Assembly (NCBI GenBank): GCA_963772225.1
Contig: CAVYWD010000005.1
Span: forward strand, 563,147 to 627,146
DNA from: CAVYWD01 sp963772225
Lineage (GTDB): Bacteria > Myxococcota > Myxococcia > Myxococcales > UBA5297
DNA length: 64,000 nt
Direction: 5' to 3'
In this document: positions 21,227 to 30,339 of the stretch, piece by piece
How positions within the stretch are numbered: position 1 is the first letter of the stretch
Layout: every line of letters begins with the position of its first letter
Position numbers and translations under genes: made by a program
The notes under the pieces: model-generated
What the model was told of the DNA's origin: nothing
What the model saw: only the letters and a program-made list of their open reading frames with translations
The model's database searches: none

Positions 21227-21450
21227 CGCGGAGGCGCGGCGCCGTGACCGGCGGCGCTGCGTGTGCCAGTCCTTTGGGGAGGAGATCGCGGTGGCGTTCT
21301 TCTGCAAGGGCCGAGGTTTCTGCCCATCATGTTGCGTCTGAAGGATGAGCGACGCCGCAGCGCACCTGGCGGGCCGAGTCTTGCCCGTGGTCGCCTATTC
21401 GGCAATGCGTCCTGGCCGGGCCGGGACCGGGGCGGGAGTTTCGCACACCT

Positions 21451-21603
21451 AGCCCGGCCGAGCCGGAACCAAAGAGGGTTGCCAGGGCTCCAGGTTCCAG
21501 ACCCCAGGCTCCAGACGGCTCCAGGAACTGCATTCCCTGGAGCCTGCGGTCTGGAGCCTAGAGTCTTTGCCAGCCTGCACAAGAGCTCGCGCCGAAGGAA
21601 CTA
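21451..21603 (-). repeat. Dispersed hairpin repeat, copy 1 (reverse orientation)
   Basis: Read on the minus strand this copy matches the copies at 30741 and 50399 over its whole length. It has CTTGTGCAGG, GGCAAAGACT, alternating GGCTCCAG/CCAGAC blocks with GAATGCAGTTCC in the centre, GGCAACCCTC, and GGTTCCGGCTCGGCCGGG at the end. In this copy GGCTCCAGG and CCTGGAGCC pair perfectly around the centre. It lies in the 819-bp gap after terC. The rest of that gap holds a 16-bp palindrome at 21742-21757 and nothing else I can name. Confidence 0.88.
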
Positions 21604-22045
21604 ACTTGAAATCGGCCGACCTCGCCCTCGGCTCAAGAGGGAAGGCGCTGTTGTCTTGTTCGGATCGACATCGTTGAAGGAAGGTCGACCGAAGGATCTC
21701 CCGGTCAGCCGGACGAATCTCCCGGTTCCGATATCGAAGAAGTGGGCCCGGGCCCACGCGCTCAGGGCCTTGCCCCCTGACCTTCATCCGCGACGGTACG
21801 GCAGAACGGCGGCGAAAGAATCAGCGCCACGAGGTGCATGCCGAACCCCGCAAACATGTCGCCTCCTGAAACCACACGCTCGGTCGCCCAAGTGGCCGAG
21901 CTTGCGAGCGAGGCCCACCAACCTGTAGCATCTGCCCAAAGCTCCTCGGCAGGTCATCAGCAGGGTCGATCCATCGCCGCAGCACTCGGGCGCTGACGCA
22001 GCGCGATGATTTCCAGGAACCACGAACGATTCGAGAGGTTATGCG

Positions 22046-23383
22046 ATGCGACGGCACCTGCTGGTAGTTGCTCCATTGATCGCTGCTGCTTGCAGCGAAT
22101 CGTTCCCGGGCCAATGCAAACAAGACAGCGACTGCACGGCCCCGAACATCTGCTACCAGAGCTATTGCGTGGAGCCCGAAAGCTCGGGAGATGCCGGGGC
22201 GGATGCGGGGGTCGATGCCGGGGCAAATGCGGGGGTCGATGCCGGAGCGGATGCGGGGGTCGATGCCGGAGCGGATGCGGGGGTCGATGCCGGAGCGGAT
22301 GCGGGGGTCGATGCCGGAGCGGATGCGAGAACGGACGCCGGCGGCGACGGCGGTTCGCTGGCCAATCTGGGAGCTCCTTGCACGAGTGCAGGGCAATGCG
22401 CGAGCGGTCTTTGCGCCGATGGAGTGTGCTGCAACACCGAGTGCAACGATAAACCTTGCCAGCGTTGCGACGAGGTCTCCGCAGCGGGGGCTGGGCACTG
22501 CGGCTTCATCAAGGCAGGCATGGACCCCGACCATGAATGCACCCCTTCAACCTCCATATGTTCGGGCAAGTGCAGCCTTCTGAAGACCAGCTTCGCCTGC
22601 AGCGGCACGAGTTATGGGTGCGTCAGCCAGCAAGAGACGCTGCCGGTGCCTTCCGGAAAGATCTGCAGCTCCAATGCGGTCGTCGCGGTGAGCTCTTCAG
22701 ACTTCTGTTCCGCCACCAGCGATTGCGTCGACGGGAAGTGCTCTGCGACCCAGTGGTGGACCAGCTGCGACGGGAGTGGAGCTTGCCGGGCTTCGAGCGA
22801 TCACGCCGCCAGCTACTCCGAAGTGGTCTACGCCAGCGCCGGTTCTTCCTTGACCGGGACCTGCGCCACCAACGGCACCGCCCTTTGCTCGGCCAGCCAG
22901 CACTGCAGCGGTCAACAGCAATTTCAAGGCTACCGCTGCGCGGGCGCGGCCGACACCTGCAACGTCGACGCGAACGTCAATGGCTGCTGTGCTTGCGGTA
23001 ATTACAGCTGCAACGCTGCGCCGAATTTCACGTGCAAGACGACCTGCAGCGGCGACGCCGACTGCTCGACGAACCATTGCGTCACATCGGTGTCCGGGGC
23101 TCAATATACGTGTCAGACCGGGAAATCGGGCAGTCCCTGCGACGTGGTCTCCACCAAGAGCGCCAAATTTGGCGAGGATTGCGACCCGAACCTCACCTGC
23201 ACCTCGGCGCATCTGTGCAAAATCATCGCTGGGTACGCTTGCGGCAGCGACTCTGACTGCGGCGAGGACTTCTATGATGCCAACAGCGCCCGATTCACGC
23301 TCAAGTGCAAGAGCACTTATTATGGGAACTCCATCGGGGTTCAAATTCCCTGCATCACGGGTTCTTCGTGCTGCAGCGACTGA
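22046..23383 (+). CDS. Cys-rich lipoprotein with Asp-Ala-Gly repeat linker
   Basis: The 445-residue protein starts with a short lipoprotein signal whose lipobox IAAAC puts the lipidated Cys at residue 16. It then has a small Cys domain (CKQDSDCTAPNICYQSYC), a linker of DAGADAGV repeats (about residues 49-96), and a long Cys-rich region. That region has CASGLCADGVCCNTEC, the dickkopf-like pattern common in myxobacterial surface proteins, and later CGSDSDCGEDF. It ends SSCCSD. It probably sits on the outer membrane with the flexible linker holding the Cys domains away from the surface. No catalytic site is visible. AGAGG lies a few bases upstream of the ATG. It is a single gene. Confidence 0.87.
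   Translation: MRRHLLVVAPLIAAACSESFPGQCKQDSDCTAPNICYQSYCVEPESSGDAGADAGVDAGANAGVDAGADAGVDAGADAGVDAGADAGVDAGADARTDAGGDGGSLANLGAPCTSAGQCASGLCADGVCCNTECNDKPCQRCDEVSAAGAGHCGFIKAGMDPDHECTPSTSICSGKCSLLKTSFACSGTSYGCVSQQETLPVPSGKICSSNAVVAVSSSDFCSATSDCVDGKCSATQWWTSCDGSGACRASSDHAASYSEVVYASAGSSLTGTCATNGTALCSASQHCSGQQQFQGYRCAGAADTCNVDANVNGCCACGNYSCNAAPNFTCKTTCSGDADCSTNHCVTSVSGAQYTCQTGKSGSPCDVVSTKSAKFGEDCDPNLTCTSAHLCKIIAGYACGSDSDCGEDFYDANSARFTLKCKSTYYGNSIGVQIPCITGSSCCSD
22190..22333 (+). repeat. In-frame 24-bp minisatellite, six units
   Basis: Six head-to-tail 24-bp units begin GATGCCGG and end GCGGGGGTC, the last one degenerate. Each encodes DAGADAGV. Because 24 is divisible by three, gain or loss of units would change linker length without breaking the gene. 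Confidence 0.93.
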
Positions 23384-23453
23384 CCGTCGCGCTTCCCTTG
23401 GGTCGAATTCACCGCTGGAAAGAGGGGCGTCAGGCGCCCCAGTGTGAGGAAGT

Positions 23454-24543
23454 GTGATCCTCGACGAGCAAGCTCTCGAGCCGACGCTCTCTGGAAAGCG
23501 CTTGGGCGTCTTCTTCTTCAACAAGGATTCGCGAAACCTCCTTCGAGCGCACCGAGCGGGCTTGAGGGCTTTTTCCCATTCCATCGAATGCCTCTTCGAA
23601 TCCGACCCTGCAGTACCGGCCCAGGGTTCGAGAGCTGGCCGAGGAATCGCTCGGCGGCGCGCGCCTGGTGACGTCCGTCGAGGACATCGCGAGGCTGATC
23701 GACGAGGGCGCCTTCGATGCCGTGCTCATCTTCGAAACAGGATATGAGGGTCAGCTTCAAGACCACCTGGTGTCCTTCGAGGAGGAGCCCGCCGTGGACT
23801 CGCTGGAGGACCTCGACGCCAAATGCCGGGCGGATTACGAGCGCTACCGCAACGTCGAGCCCAACGCTGAGTTCAACGCTCGGTGGTCTGCGGCGTGTGT
23901 GCAGTTCCTGGCGGAATACTGTTCCGTGCGCGGCATCATGGTCCTGAATGCCTACAACGCGCTGGTTCGGAGCGAGCAATCCAACGAAGAGCTCGTCGTG
24001 GCGTTTGGCGAGCGCCATGTCATCCTGCCGACGCTGCCGGAGTGGCTCGGCCGGGTTCCTGTCCGCTTCATTCTCGGAGAGGATTGGGCTTGCGGAAAGA
24101 CGTCCTATCTCATCGAGAGGATGAAGGAAGGGTCCAGCGGTCTGGCGGGTGATTTCTGGTTCCGGCTCATCTCTCCCGACGCGATTCCCTCGTTCCAAAT
24201 GCAGGACATCTTTGGCATCAAAGGGGTCATCGCGAATCTGGTGCGGCGCGCGCACGAGCGCAACCCGGGCAAGGCGGTGTTCATCAAGTACGACGGTCGG
24301 CTCGAGGAGTTCGTCTTCGGGTTTCCCCGGGACCGGACCTATCTCATCAAGGACATGCACCACTATTTTGACGATTGTCGATTCGTCATCGTGCAGAAGG
24401 CCAAGAAGTCCGAGCGAATGGACGGTCTGGTCGCCCGTTTTCAAAAGAAGTACGACGTCTCCGCCGACCGCATCGACCGAATCGTCGCGCATTTCGACGG
24501 GAGCGCCGAGCGCTTGAATGAGTCCGGTTCCTCGCCCCCCTGA
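23454..24543 (+). CDS. Unknown protein, probable single-base frameshift near its N-terminus
   Basis: From a GTG at 23668 the frame is intact for 291 residues. Upstream of this, two overlapping frames both look coding. One runs GTG 23454 to SIECLFESD. The other continues LQYRPRVRELAEESLGGARLVTSVEDIARL. Deleting one C from CCC at 23606-23608 joins them into one protein of about 362 residues. I do not recognise the family. Notable segments are KRLGVFFFNKDSRNLL near the start, VLIFETGYEGQL, and ILGEDWACGKTSYL, which resembles but does not match a P-loop. It has no signal peptide, so it is probably cytoplasmic. The 70 bp before the GTG hold no named signal. It converges with the VWA gene downstream. 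Confidence 0.6.
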
Positions 24544-24585
24544 CCTGCGCCGGCGGCGGGCTGATGGGCTGCCGCCGCGCCAGCC

Positions 24586-25809
24586 CTATTCGAGGTCGAA
24601 GATGCTGGTCACCCGCGAGATGGCGGTGTGGTGCGAGCGCTTTCGCGCCGCCTCGCGCGCCTCGTCGGAGAGTCGCCCTTCCAGGACCGACTTCTGGTCC
24701 GCCAGGCGAGCCCGGTCTCCGCTGATCTCCTGGGCGGGCGCCTCGCAGCGCTCGAGGGCGGCCACGGCGTCCAGCGCCCCGGTGCTCGCGCGCTCGGCCG
24801 CGGCCCGGTCGTTGCGGTGCACGGCGTCCCAGAACTCGCCCTCGCGCGAGGCCAGAGAGAGCCGGTAGAGCTCGCGCTGCGCCTCTTGGCCGAGCGGCGC
24901 GCGCGGGTCGACCGAGGCGGTGAAGATGCGGTCGGGCTCGTCGCTGTCGCCCTTGATGGACAGGGCGATCTTCGCCATGGGAGTCGGCTCGTCGGCGGAC
25001 TTGAGGGTGAAGAGCATCCGCCGAGGCGCGCCCCGCCCGATGGGCCCGGTCTCGACTACGAAGCCGTCCGCGGAGACCTTGGTCGGGTACCGGTGAAGGA
25101 GCGCCGCCTCGCGCACCGTGCCCGCGGGCGAGACCCGGACGGTGGCGCCTTCGTGCGCCACGGCGAACAGGTCGGACAGGTGGCGCGCCAGCGCGCCGGG
25201 GATGTCGGACTCTTTGTCCACGAACGAGTAGCGCCCGCCGCCCGCCTCCACCAGCGCGGCCAAGCAGTTCTCGTCGAAGTCGAGGCCGATGCCCACGGCG
25301 GAGGTGACCACGCCCTCCTCGGCGGCCTTCCGGGCCACGGCCGCGAAGGCCGGGGGCTCGCACGGGCCGAAGGACGGGTAGCCGTCGGTCAGCACCAGGG
25401 CGTGGGGCCGGGTCTCGCGCACGAACACCCGGCGCAGCATCTCGTGCGAGCGCTCCACCGCCTCGAGCAGCGCGGTTCCGACGCCGGGCCGCAGCTCGAA
25501 GAGGGCGCGGTGGATGGCGGTGCGCGCGTCGTCGTCGACCAGGCCCGGGCCGAAGAGCGTGCGCACGGTCCGGTCGAAGGCGAGCAGGCAGAACATGTCG
25601 GAGCGCCCGAGGCAATCGACCACCGAGCGCGCGGCCTCGAGGGCGCAGGTCAGGCGCGGCCCGCCCATGGAGCTCGAGGCGTCGATGGCGAGAGCCAGGT
25701 GCACGGGCTTGCGCTCGACGGGCGCCTCCTCGTCAGCTGCCAGCTCGAGGAAGAGCAGGTAGGTGCCCTTCTCGGCGGGGTGGGGGATGCAGGCGGACTG
25801 GATCTTCAT
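24586..25809 (-). CDS. VWA domain-containing protein
   Basis: The 407-residue protein opens with a short beta region (YLLFLELAADEEAPVERKP). A von Willebrand A domain follows with a full MIDAS: D43, S45 and S47 (DASSS), Thr in VGTALLEAV and Asp in VLTDGYPSF. After about residue 220 comes a beta-sandwich region (VRVSPAGTVREAALLHRYPT), as in batA/inter-alpha-trypsin-inhibitor-like VWA proteins. The C-terminus is a charged helical region of about 100 residues. No signal peptide or membrane segment is visible, so it is probably cytoplasmic and binds a partner in a metal-dependent way. It is a single gene, divergent from the GT39 gene at 26042. Confidence 0.88.
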   Translation of the reverse strand: MKIQSACIPHPAEKGTYLLFLELAADEEAPVERKPVHLALAIDASSSMGGPRLTCALEAARSVVDCLGRSDMFCLLAFDRTVRTLFGPGLVDDDARTAIHRALFELRPGVGTALLEAVERSHEMLRRVFVRETRPHALVLTDGYPSFGPCEPPAFAAVARKAAEEGVVTSAVGIGLDFDENCLAALVEAGGGRYSFVDKESDIPGALARHLSDLFAVAHEGATVRVSPAGTVREAALLHRYPTKVSADGFVVETGPIGRGAPRRMLFTLKSADEPTPMAKIALSIKGDSDEPDRIFTASVDPRAPLGQEAQRELYRLSLASREGEFWDAVHRNDRAAAERASTGALDAVAALERCEAPAQEISGDRARLADQKSVLEGRLSDEAREAARKRSHHTAISRVTSIFDLE

Positions 25810-26041
25810 AGACTCTTTCGCTCACGGGCCGCTCGAGCCCAGGTTCGATGCTAGCGCGTTTCCCGGGGTGGCGGGCGAATCCCGGAAGAGCCGGCGGCCC
25901 GCGCGCCCGGCCGCTCTCCGGCCCGCGCGCGAGGCAGACCTCAAGCCCGCCCTGAGCTGATATAAAGACCCGCCTTCGGGCCGGCAGCCCAAGGGACAGG
26001 CTCGCGCCGGTGCGAGAACCGCGCCTTTTAAGGAGCTTTCG

Positions 26042-27931
26042 ATGGCCAAGTCCAGGGACAAGGATCGCGCCGCGGGGACGCCCCCCGCGCCGGCCCCGCA
26101 GCCAAGCGCGGAGCCTTCCCCTTCGGGTCCGGCCGAAGCCTCCTCGGGAATCGCCCAGGCCCTCCTCGGCCGCGCCTTCTCGCACCCGCTCGTGGCCCGC
26201 TGGCGAGCGCTCCCGGCCGAGCGCCGCGACGTGGGCGCCATGGCGCTGCTCGCCGCGCTGGTGTTCGTGCCCTGGCTCGGGGCGACGGGGCTCTGGGACC
26301 CGTGGGAAGTCCACTACGGCGAGGTCGCGAGGACCATGGTCGCCAAAGGCGACTACGTCTTCCCGTACTGGGAGAACGCCTACTTCTTCTCCAAGCCGCC
26401 GCTGACCATGTGGATGCAGGCGCTGGGCCTCGTGGCGACGGGCGCGCTCAACCAGAACGGGCCGCTGGGCGTCTTCACCGAGTGGGGCATGCGCCTGCCG
26501 TTCGCCCTGCTCAGTGTCGTGGCGGTGGCCATGACCACGCTGTCGGTGGGGCGGGTCTTCAGCCGGCGCGCCGGCCTCATCGCCGGGTTCGCGCTGACCA
26601 CGAGCCCGCTCTACTTCATGCTCGCGCGCCAGACGGTGACGGACACGCCCTTCGTGGCGCTCCTCGTTATCGGGATGAGCGCGTTCCTGGTGGCGGAGTT
26701 CGACCCCAAGGTCCGCGGCGAGCTGGACGAGAAGGGCAGGGCGCGCTCCCACTCGGCCACAGTCTGGTGGGCCTGGGCCTACGCCAGCTTCGCGCTCGCG
26801 GCGCTGGCCAAGGGGCTCCTCGGCATCGCGTTGCCCGGGCTGGTGGTGCTGCTCTACCTGCTCGTGACCTGGGACTTCAAGCTGCTGCGCCGCTCGCGCC
26901 CGCTCCAGGGCTTGCTCCTCATCGCGCTCATCGCGGTGCCCTGGTACGTGACGCTCTCGGTCTTCGACGGCAAAGACGACGAGTCGAAGACCTTCTTCTA
27001 CCGGTTCTTCATCCACGACCACTTCAAGCGCCTGGGCGAGGGCGTGCACACCACCACGCCAGGCGGCACGTTCTCCTACTTCATCGAGCAGCTGGGCTTC
27101 GCGGTCTTTCCCTGGGTCGCGCTGGTGCCCGGGGCGATGGTCGCCATCGGCAAGCTGCGCCCCAAGGACCAGGACCCTCGCTCGCGCGCCGCGCTCTTCG
27201 TTGCGCTCTGGGCCGCGGCGTCGTTCTTCACCTTCGCGATGAGCGCGACCAAGTTCCACCACTACTGCTTCCCGGTGGTGCCGCCGCTGGTCATCCTCTG
27301 CGCGCTCTTCGCCGAGCGGCTCTGGGAGGACGGCGTCGAGGGCTACGCGGTGCCCATCTTGCTGGGCCTGGGGTTCTTCGCGGCGGTGGCGCAGAACCTC
27401 TGGATGACGCCCAAGCTCTTGCCCGACCTCTACGTCTACAATTACGAGCGCCCCTACCCGGCGCGCGAGGTCGACCCGCGGCAGGTGTTCCTGTTTCTCT
27501 TCGTCGGCGGCGGGCTATGGATGGGGCTCGCCTACGTCTGGAAGAGCAAGTCGATGCTGGTGGGGACGTTCGGGGCGCTGGCGGCGGCGTTCGCGATCTA
27601 CGTGAGCTGGTTCCACTGGCGCGACCTGTCGCCGCATTGGTCGCAGCGCGACATCTTCTGGACCTATTACCACCAGCGCGGGTCGCCCAACGAGCCCATC
27701 GCCGCGTATTACATGAATTGGCGCGGCGAGACGTTTTATTCGTCGAACGAGATCAAGCAGGTCAAAGACGGCAGCCGCTGGAATGAATTCCTCGCGCAGA
27801 AAGGCCGACTCTGGGCCGTGGTCGAGCAGAACCGCTTCCAGGGCTTGAAGGGGACCATCGAGGCGCAGGGGAAGAAGGCGAAGATCGAGGACCGGACCAG
27901 CAACAAGTTCTTCCTGGTCTCCATCCAGTGA
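26042..27931 (+). CDS. GT39-family membrane glycosyltransferase (ArnT/PMT-like)
   Basis: This 629-residue protein has a disordered Ala/Pro-rich N-terminus of about 60 residues, then ten or more hydrophobic segments. The first periplasmic loop holds LWDPWEVHYGEVAR, with D86 and E89 as the acidic pair typical of GT39 enzymes, followed by YFFSKPPLTMW. Late landmarks are SATKFHHYCFPVVPP and a soluble C-terminal domain. GT39/GT83 enzymes move sugars from polyprenyl-phosphate carriers onto lipid A or proteins at the periplasmic face. The acceptor cannot be told from sequence. AAGGAG lies 7 bp before the ATG. The stop overlaps the next start in a GTGA junction. Confidence 0.9.
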   Translation: MAKSRDKDRAAGTPPAPAPQPSAEPSPSGPAEASSGIAQALLGRAFSHPLVARWRALPAERRDVGAMALLAALVFVPWLGATGLWDPWEVHYGEVARTMVAKGDYVFPYWENAYFFSKPPLTMWMQALGLVATGALNQNGPLGVFTEWGMRLPFALLSVVAVAMTTLSVGRVFSRRAGLIAGFALTTSPLYFMLARQTVTDTPFVALLVIGMSAFLVAEFDPKVRGELDEKGRARSHSATVWWAWAYASFALAALAKGLLGIALPGLVVLLYLLVTWDFKLLRRSRPLQGLLLIALIAVPWYVTLSVFDGKDDESKTFFYRFFIHDHFKRLGEGVHTTTPGGTFSYFIEQLGFAVFPWVALVPGAMVAIGKLRPKDQDPRSRAALFVALWAAASFFTFAMSATKFHHYCFPVVPPLVILCALFAERLWEDGVEGYAVPILLGLGFFAAVAQNLWMTPKLLPDLYVYNYERPYPAREVDPRQVFLFLFVGGGLWMGLAYVWKSKSMLVGTFGALAAAFAIYVSWFHWRDLSPHWSQRDIFWTYYHQRGSPNEPIAAYYMNWRGETFYSSNEIKQVKDGSRWNEFLAQKGRLWAVVEQNRFQGLKGTIEAQGKKAKIEDRTSNKFFLVSIQ

Positions 27932-28857
27932 CGTCGGCCATCGTCGCCCGGGGGTTGGGCCGGCGGTTCGGCGCTCGGGCGGCGGTGGAGGGGCTCTCGT
28001 TTCGGGTCGAGCCGGGCCAGGTCTTCGGGCTGCTCGGGCCCAACGGCGCGGGGAAGACCACGACCGTTCGAATGCTCTGCGCGCTGCTCGCGCCGAGCTT
28101 CGGCGAGGGCGAGGTTTTGGGCTTGACGCTCGGGCGCGATGGCGCGGCCATCCGCGCGGCGGTCGGGCTCCTCACCGAGCAGCCGGGGCTCTACGACCGG
28201 CTGTCGGCGCGAGACAATCTCCTCTATTTCGCGCGCCTCTACGGACTTCCGGAGCCCGCGGCGCGGGTGCGGATCGGCGCGCTGCTCGAGCTGTTCGGGC
28301 TTTCGGCGCGCGCCGGAGACCGGGTGGGGGCCTTCTCCAAGGGAATGCGCCAGAAAGTGGCGCTGGCCCGCGCGGTGCTCCACGAGCCCAAGGTCGTCTT
28401 CCTAGACGAGCCGACGAGCGGCCTGGACCCGGAGGCGAGCGTCCAGGTGCGCCGGCTGATCCGCGAGCTGGCGGGCCAGGGGGGCGCCGTCGTCCTGTGT
28501 ACGCACAATCTCGACGACGCGCAGAGGCTGTGCGACCGGGTCGCGGTGATCAAAGGGCGCATCCTGGCCGAGGGCCCGGTCTCCGAGCTCTCGGAAGGCC
28601 GCGCCGTGGAGATAGGCCTTTTGGGCGACGCGGCCCCGCTCGCGCATCGGCTCCGGGGCTTCGCCGGCCTCGCAGAGGGAGCGGTGGATGTCGATGGGAG
28701 CTCGCTGCGGATCGCGCTGAATGACGGCGTCGAGGTCCCGGACCTCGTCGCGCGCGTCGTCGCGCTCGGCGGCCGGGTCGCATCGGTGCGCCCAGCGGCT
28801 CGGGAGCTGGAGCGGGTGTACCTCGAGCTGGTGCGCCGTGAGGGGCCGGACGCCTGA
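27928..28857 (+). CDS. ABC transporter ATP-binding protein (no permease adjacent)
   Basis: The 309-residue ATPase has Walker A GPNGAGKT (37-44), the Q-loop in LLTEQPGLYDRL, a signature variant FSKGMRQKVALARA, Walker B VVFLDEPTSGLDP and the H-loop LCTHNLDDAQ. The last 80 residues form the usual C-terminal regulatory part of drug/lipid-type exporters. GTG at 27928 overlaps the GT39 stop by 4 bp, so the two are translationally coupled. ABC-2 exporter ATPases normally have a permease gene next to them, but the following gene is a small secreted protein. The partner must be encoded elsewhere or the locus has been reduced. Confidence 0.93.
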   Translation: MTSAIVARGLGRRFGARAAVEGLSFRVEPGQVFGLLGPNGAGKTTTVRMLCALLAPSFGEGEVLGLTLGRDGAAIRAAVGLLTEQPGLYDRLSARDNLLYFARLYGLPEPAARVRIGALLELFGLSARAGDRVGAFSKGMRQKVALARAVLHEPKVVFLDEPTSGLDPEASVQVRRLIRELAGQGGAVVLCTHNLDDAQRLCDRVAVIKGRILAEGPVSELSEGRAVEIGLLGDAAPLAHRLRGFAGLAEGAVDVDGSSLRIALNDGVEVPDLVARVVALGGRVASVRPAARELERVYLELVRREGPDA

Positions 28858-29030
28858 GCGCCCTTTGGCGCGGCGCTTTCGCATTCGCATTCGGGGGAGG
28901 GCGGTTTACATCGCGGCTCGGCGGTAGGCTCCCGTCTCGAGCTTCTATGAATACAGCTCGCCGCCGGCCGTCTTTAGATGCGTTGCCAGGGGCGGATTGG
29001 CCGCTCTCGGATGACAGGAGGAAGAAAACG

Positions 29031-29288
29031 ATGAAGAAGCTCATGACCGCCGTCGTGTTCGCAGTCCTGATGCCCGCGGGAGTCGCTCTGGCCGATCAGC
29101 CCTTCAACCCCGATTGCCACCTCGAGGGGATCAACGGCGGCCTCGACAGCATCATCGCGCAGATCAAGAGCAGCCCGGCCTATAGTCACGCCGGCGGGCA
29201 CTACGCCCAGGCAGTCAAGGATCTCGAGAAGACCCGCAAGCAGCTCCACGAGGGCTGCCACGACTGGAACAAGTCGCTGCGGAGGTAG
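29031..29288 (+). CDS. Small secreted protein of unknown function
   Basis: The start at 29031 is set by AGGAGG 9 bp upstream and by the resulting signal peptide MKKLMTAVVFAVLMPAGVALA. The mature protein is only about 64 residues, with two Cys (C at DCHLEG and EGCHDW) that may form a disulfide, and a helical middle with IIAQIKSS and KDLEKTRKQLHEG. Its length and charged helix suggest a periplasmic structural or binding protein. I do not recognise a family. It is 173 bp after the ABC ATPase gene and has its own upstream region, so it may be transcribed separately. Confidence 0.75.
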   Translation: MKKLMTAVVFAVLMPAGVALADQPFNPDCHLEGINGGLDSIIAQIKSSPAYSHAGGHYAQAVKDLEKTRKQLHEGCHDWNKSLRR

Positions 29289-29370
29289 CTCGGTTCGGTT
29301 CGAGTGGGCGGGGGTTGGAGGAGGCTTCCTCCAACACCGCCGAATCGCTTGAATGTCGCGGGGTGGCGGA

Positions 29371-30276
29371 CTACGGCGCCTTGGAGTCGTCGGCCTCGGG
29401 CTCTCCCGCGCCCTGGACTCCAGCGCATGCGGGGATGGCCGCCATTGCTGCGGGTCCTTGGGCGAGCTGAGCGCAGCTCACCTTGGCGAGCTCCTGGAGG
29501 CATCGTTGGAGCTGCGCGCGGCTGGGCGGCGGGCCCGCGGCGGCGGCTTGTGCAGCCAGCCCCGACGCGCAGGCACTTCCCATCAAGGTTGCGCAGGTTG
29601 CGGCGTCGCCCATCTGAGGTGCGCAGCGCTGCATGACGCCGCAGAGCGTGTTCGAGGTGAGGCGGCAGACTTCCATGGCGTCCACCTCCTGAGCAGGCTT
29701 GGCGCTTGTCGCCTTCGCTCCGACGGCGGCGTCGCGCTCGAGCTTCTGCAGCTCGGCCAGCCCCTGGGCCTTCTCCGTGCGCAAGGCCTTGGCGCTCTTC
29801 AGGCCCTGCTCGGCCCGGGCGCGCTCGGGGGCCTGCGGCTTGACGAGCGCATAGAGCTGCTCGGCCAAGAGCCCATCGCCTTCTTTGAGCGCCAGGTCGG
29901 CCCGCGCGACGAGCGCCGGCGCGAAATCGGGCGAGAGCTTGATGGCCTCCTCGAAGTCGTGCGCCGCGGCTGAGGGCTGGTCGAGAGCGAGGTTCGCGTT
30001 GCCGGCGGCCTGAAAGGCAACCGGAGACGGCTCGAGGCTGGCCGCCTTCTCCGAGAGGGACACCGCGAGCGCCGGCTCCTTGGAGAGCTTCTTCGAGGCT
30101 TCCAGGAGAGCCTTGGCGACGCCAGAGCGCTCCGCGGCGGGAAGGTCTCCCGGCTTCACAGCCGAGAAGCGGAGGTAGAGCTCGTCGTACTTCCCCTGGT
30201 CGAGGAGCGCCTTGGCATCCTGGGACGCCGCGGGCGCGGCGCACAGGGCCGCGAGGAGAATGGGCAGGCTGAGCAT
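29371..30276 (-). CDS. TPR-like secreted protein with Cys-containing C-terminus
   Basis: I chose ATG 30276 (301 residues) because it exposes a signal peptide, MLSLPILLAALCAAPAASQ. The mature part has tetratricopeptide-like helices (ALLDQGKYDELYLRF, AAGNANLALDQPSAAAHDFEEAIKLSPDFAPAL) up to about residue 160. A coiled Lys/Gln-rich stretch follows, then a C-terminal region with about eight Cys (VCRLTSNTLCGVMQRC, ATCATLM, KVSCAQL). It is probably periplasmic and binds a protein partner. GGAAGG lies a few bases before the ATG. It is convergent with the small secreted protein and follows the gene at 30340 by 63 bp on the same strand. Confidence 0.8.
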   Translation of the reverse strand: MLSLPILLAALCAAPAASQDAKALLDQGKYDELYLRFSAVKPGDLPAAERSGVAKALLEASKKLSKEPALAVSLSEKAASLEPSPVAFQAAGNANLALDQPSAAAHDFEEAIKLSPDFAPALVARADLALKEGDGLLAEQLYALVKPQAPERARAEQGLKSAKALRTEKAQGLAELQKLERDAAVGAKATSAKPAQEVDAMEVCRLTSNTLCGVMQRCAPQMGDAATCATLMGSACASGLAAQAAAAGPPPSRAQLQRCLQELAKVSCAQLAQGPAAMAAIPACAGVQGAGEPEADDSKAP

Positions 30277-30339
30277 GGCGGGACCTTCCTTGGCCGCCTC
30301 ATCCAACCAGGCGCCCGAGGGGCAGGCAAGCCCTGGACC

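Noticed and set aside
22190..22333. CRISPR-like repeat array
   Set aside because: Units are adjacent with no spacers, and they are in frame within a lipoprotein gene.
23586..23606. Possible tRNA T-loop (TTCGAATCC)
   Set aside because: There is no acceptor stem, anticodon arm or CCA context around it; it lies in a coding-like stretch.
24076..24120. Walker A motif in the unknown protein (GEDWACGKTS)
   Set aside because: The spacing is five residues between the glycines rather than four, and no Walker B follows.
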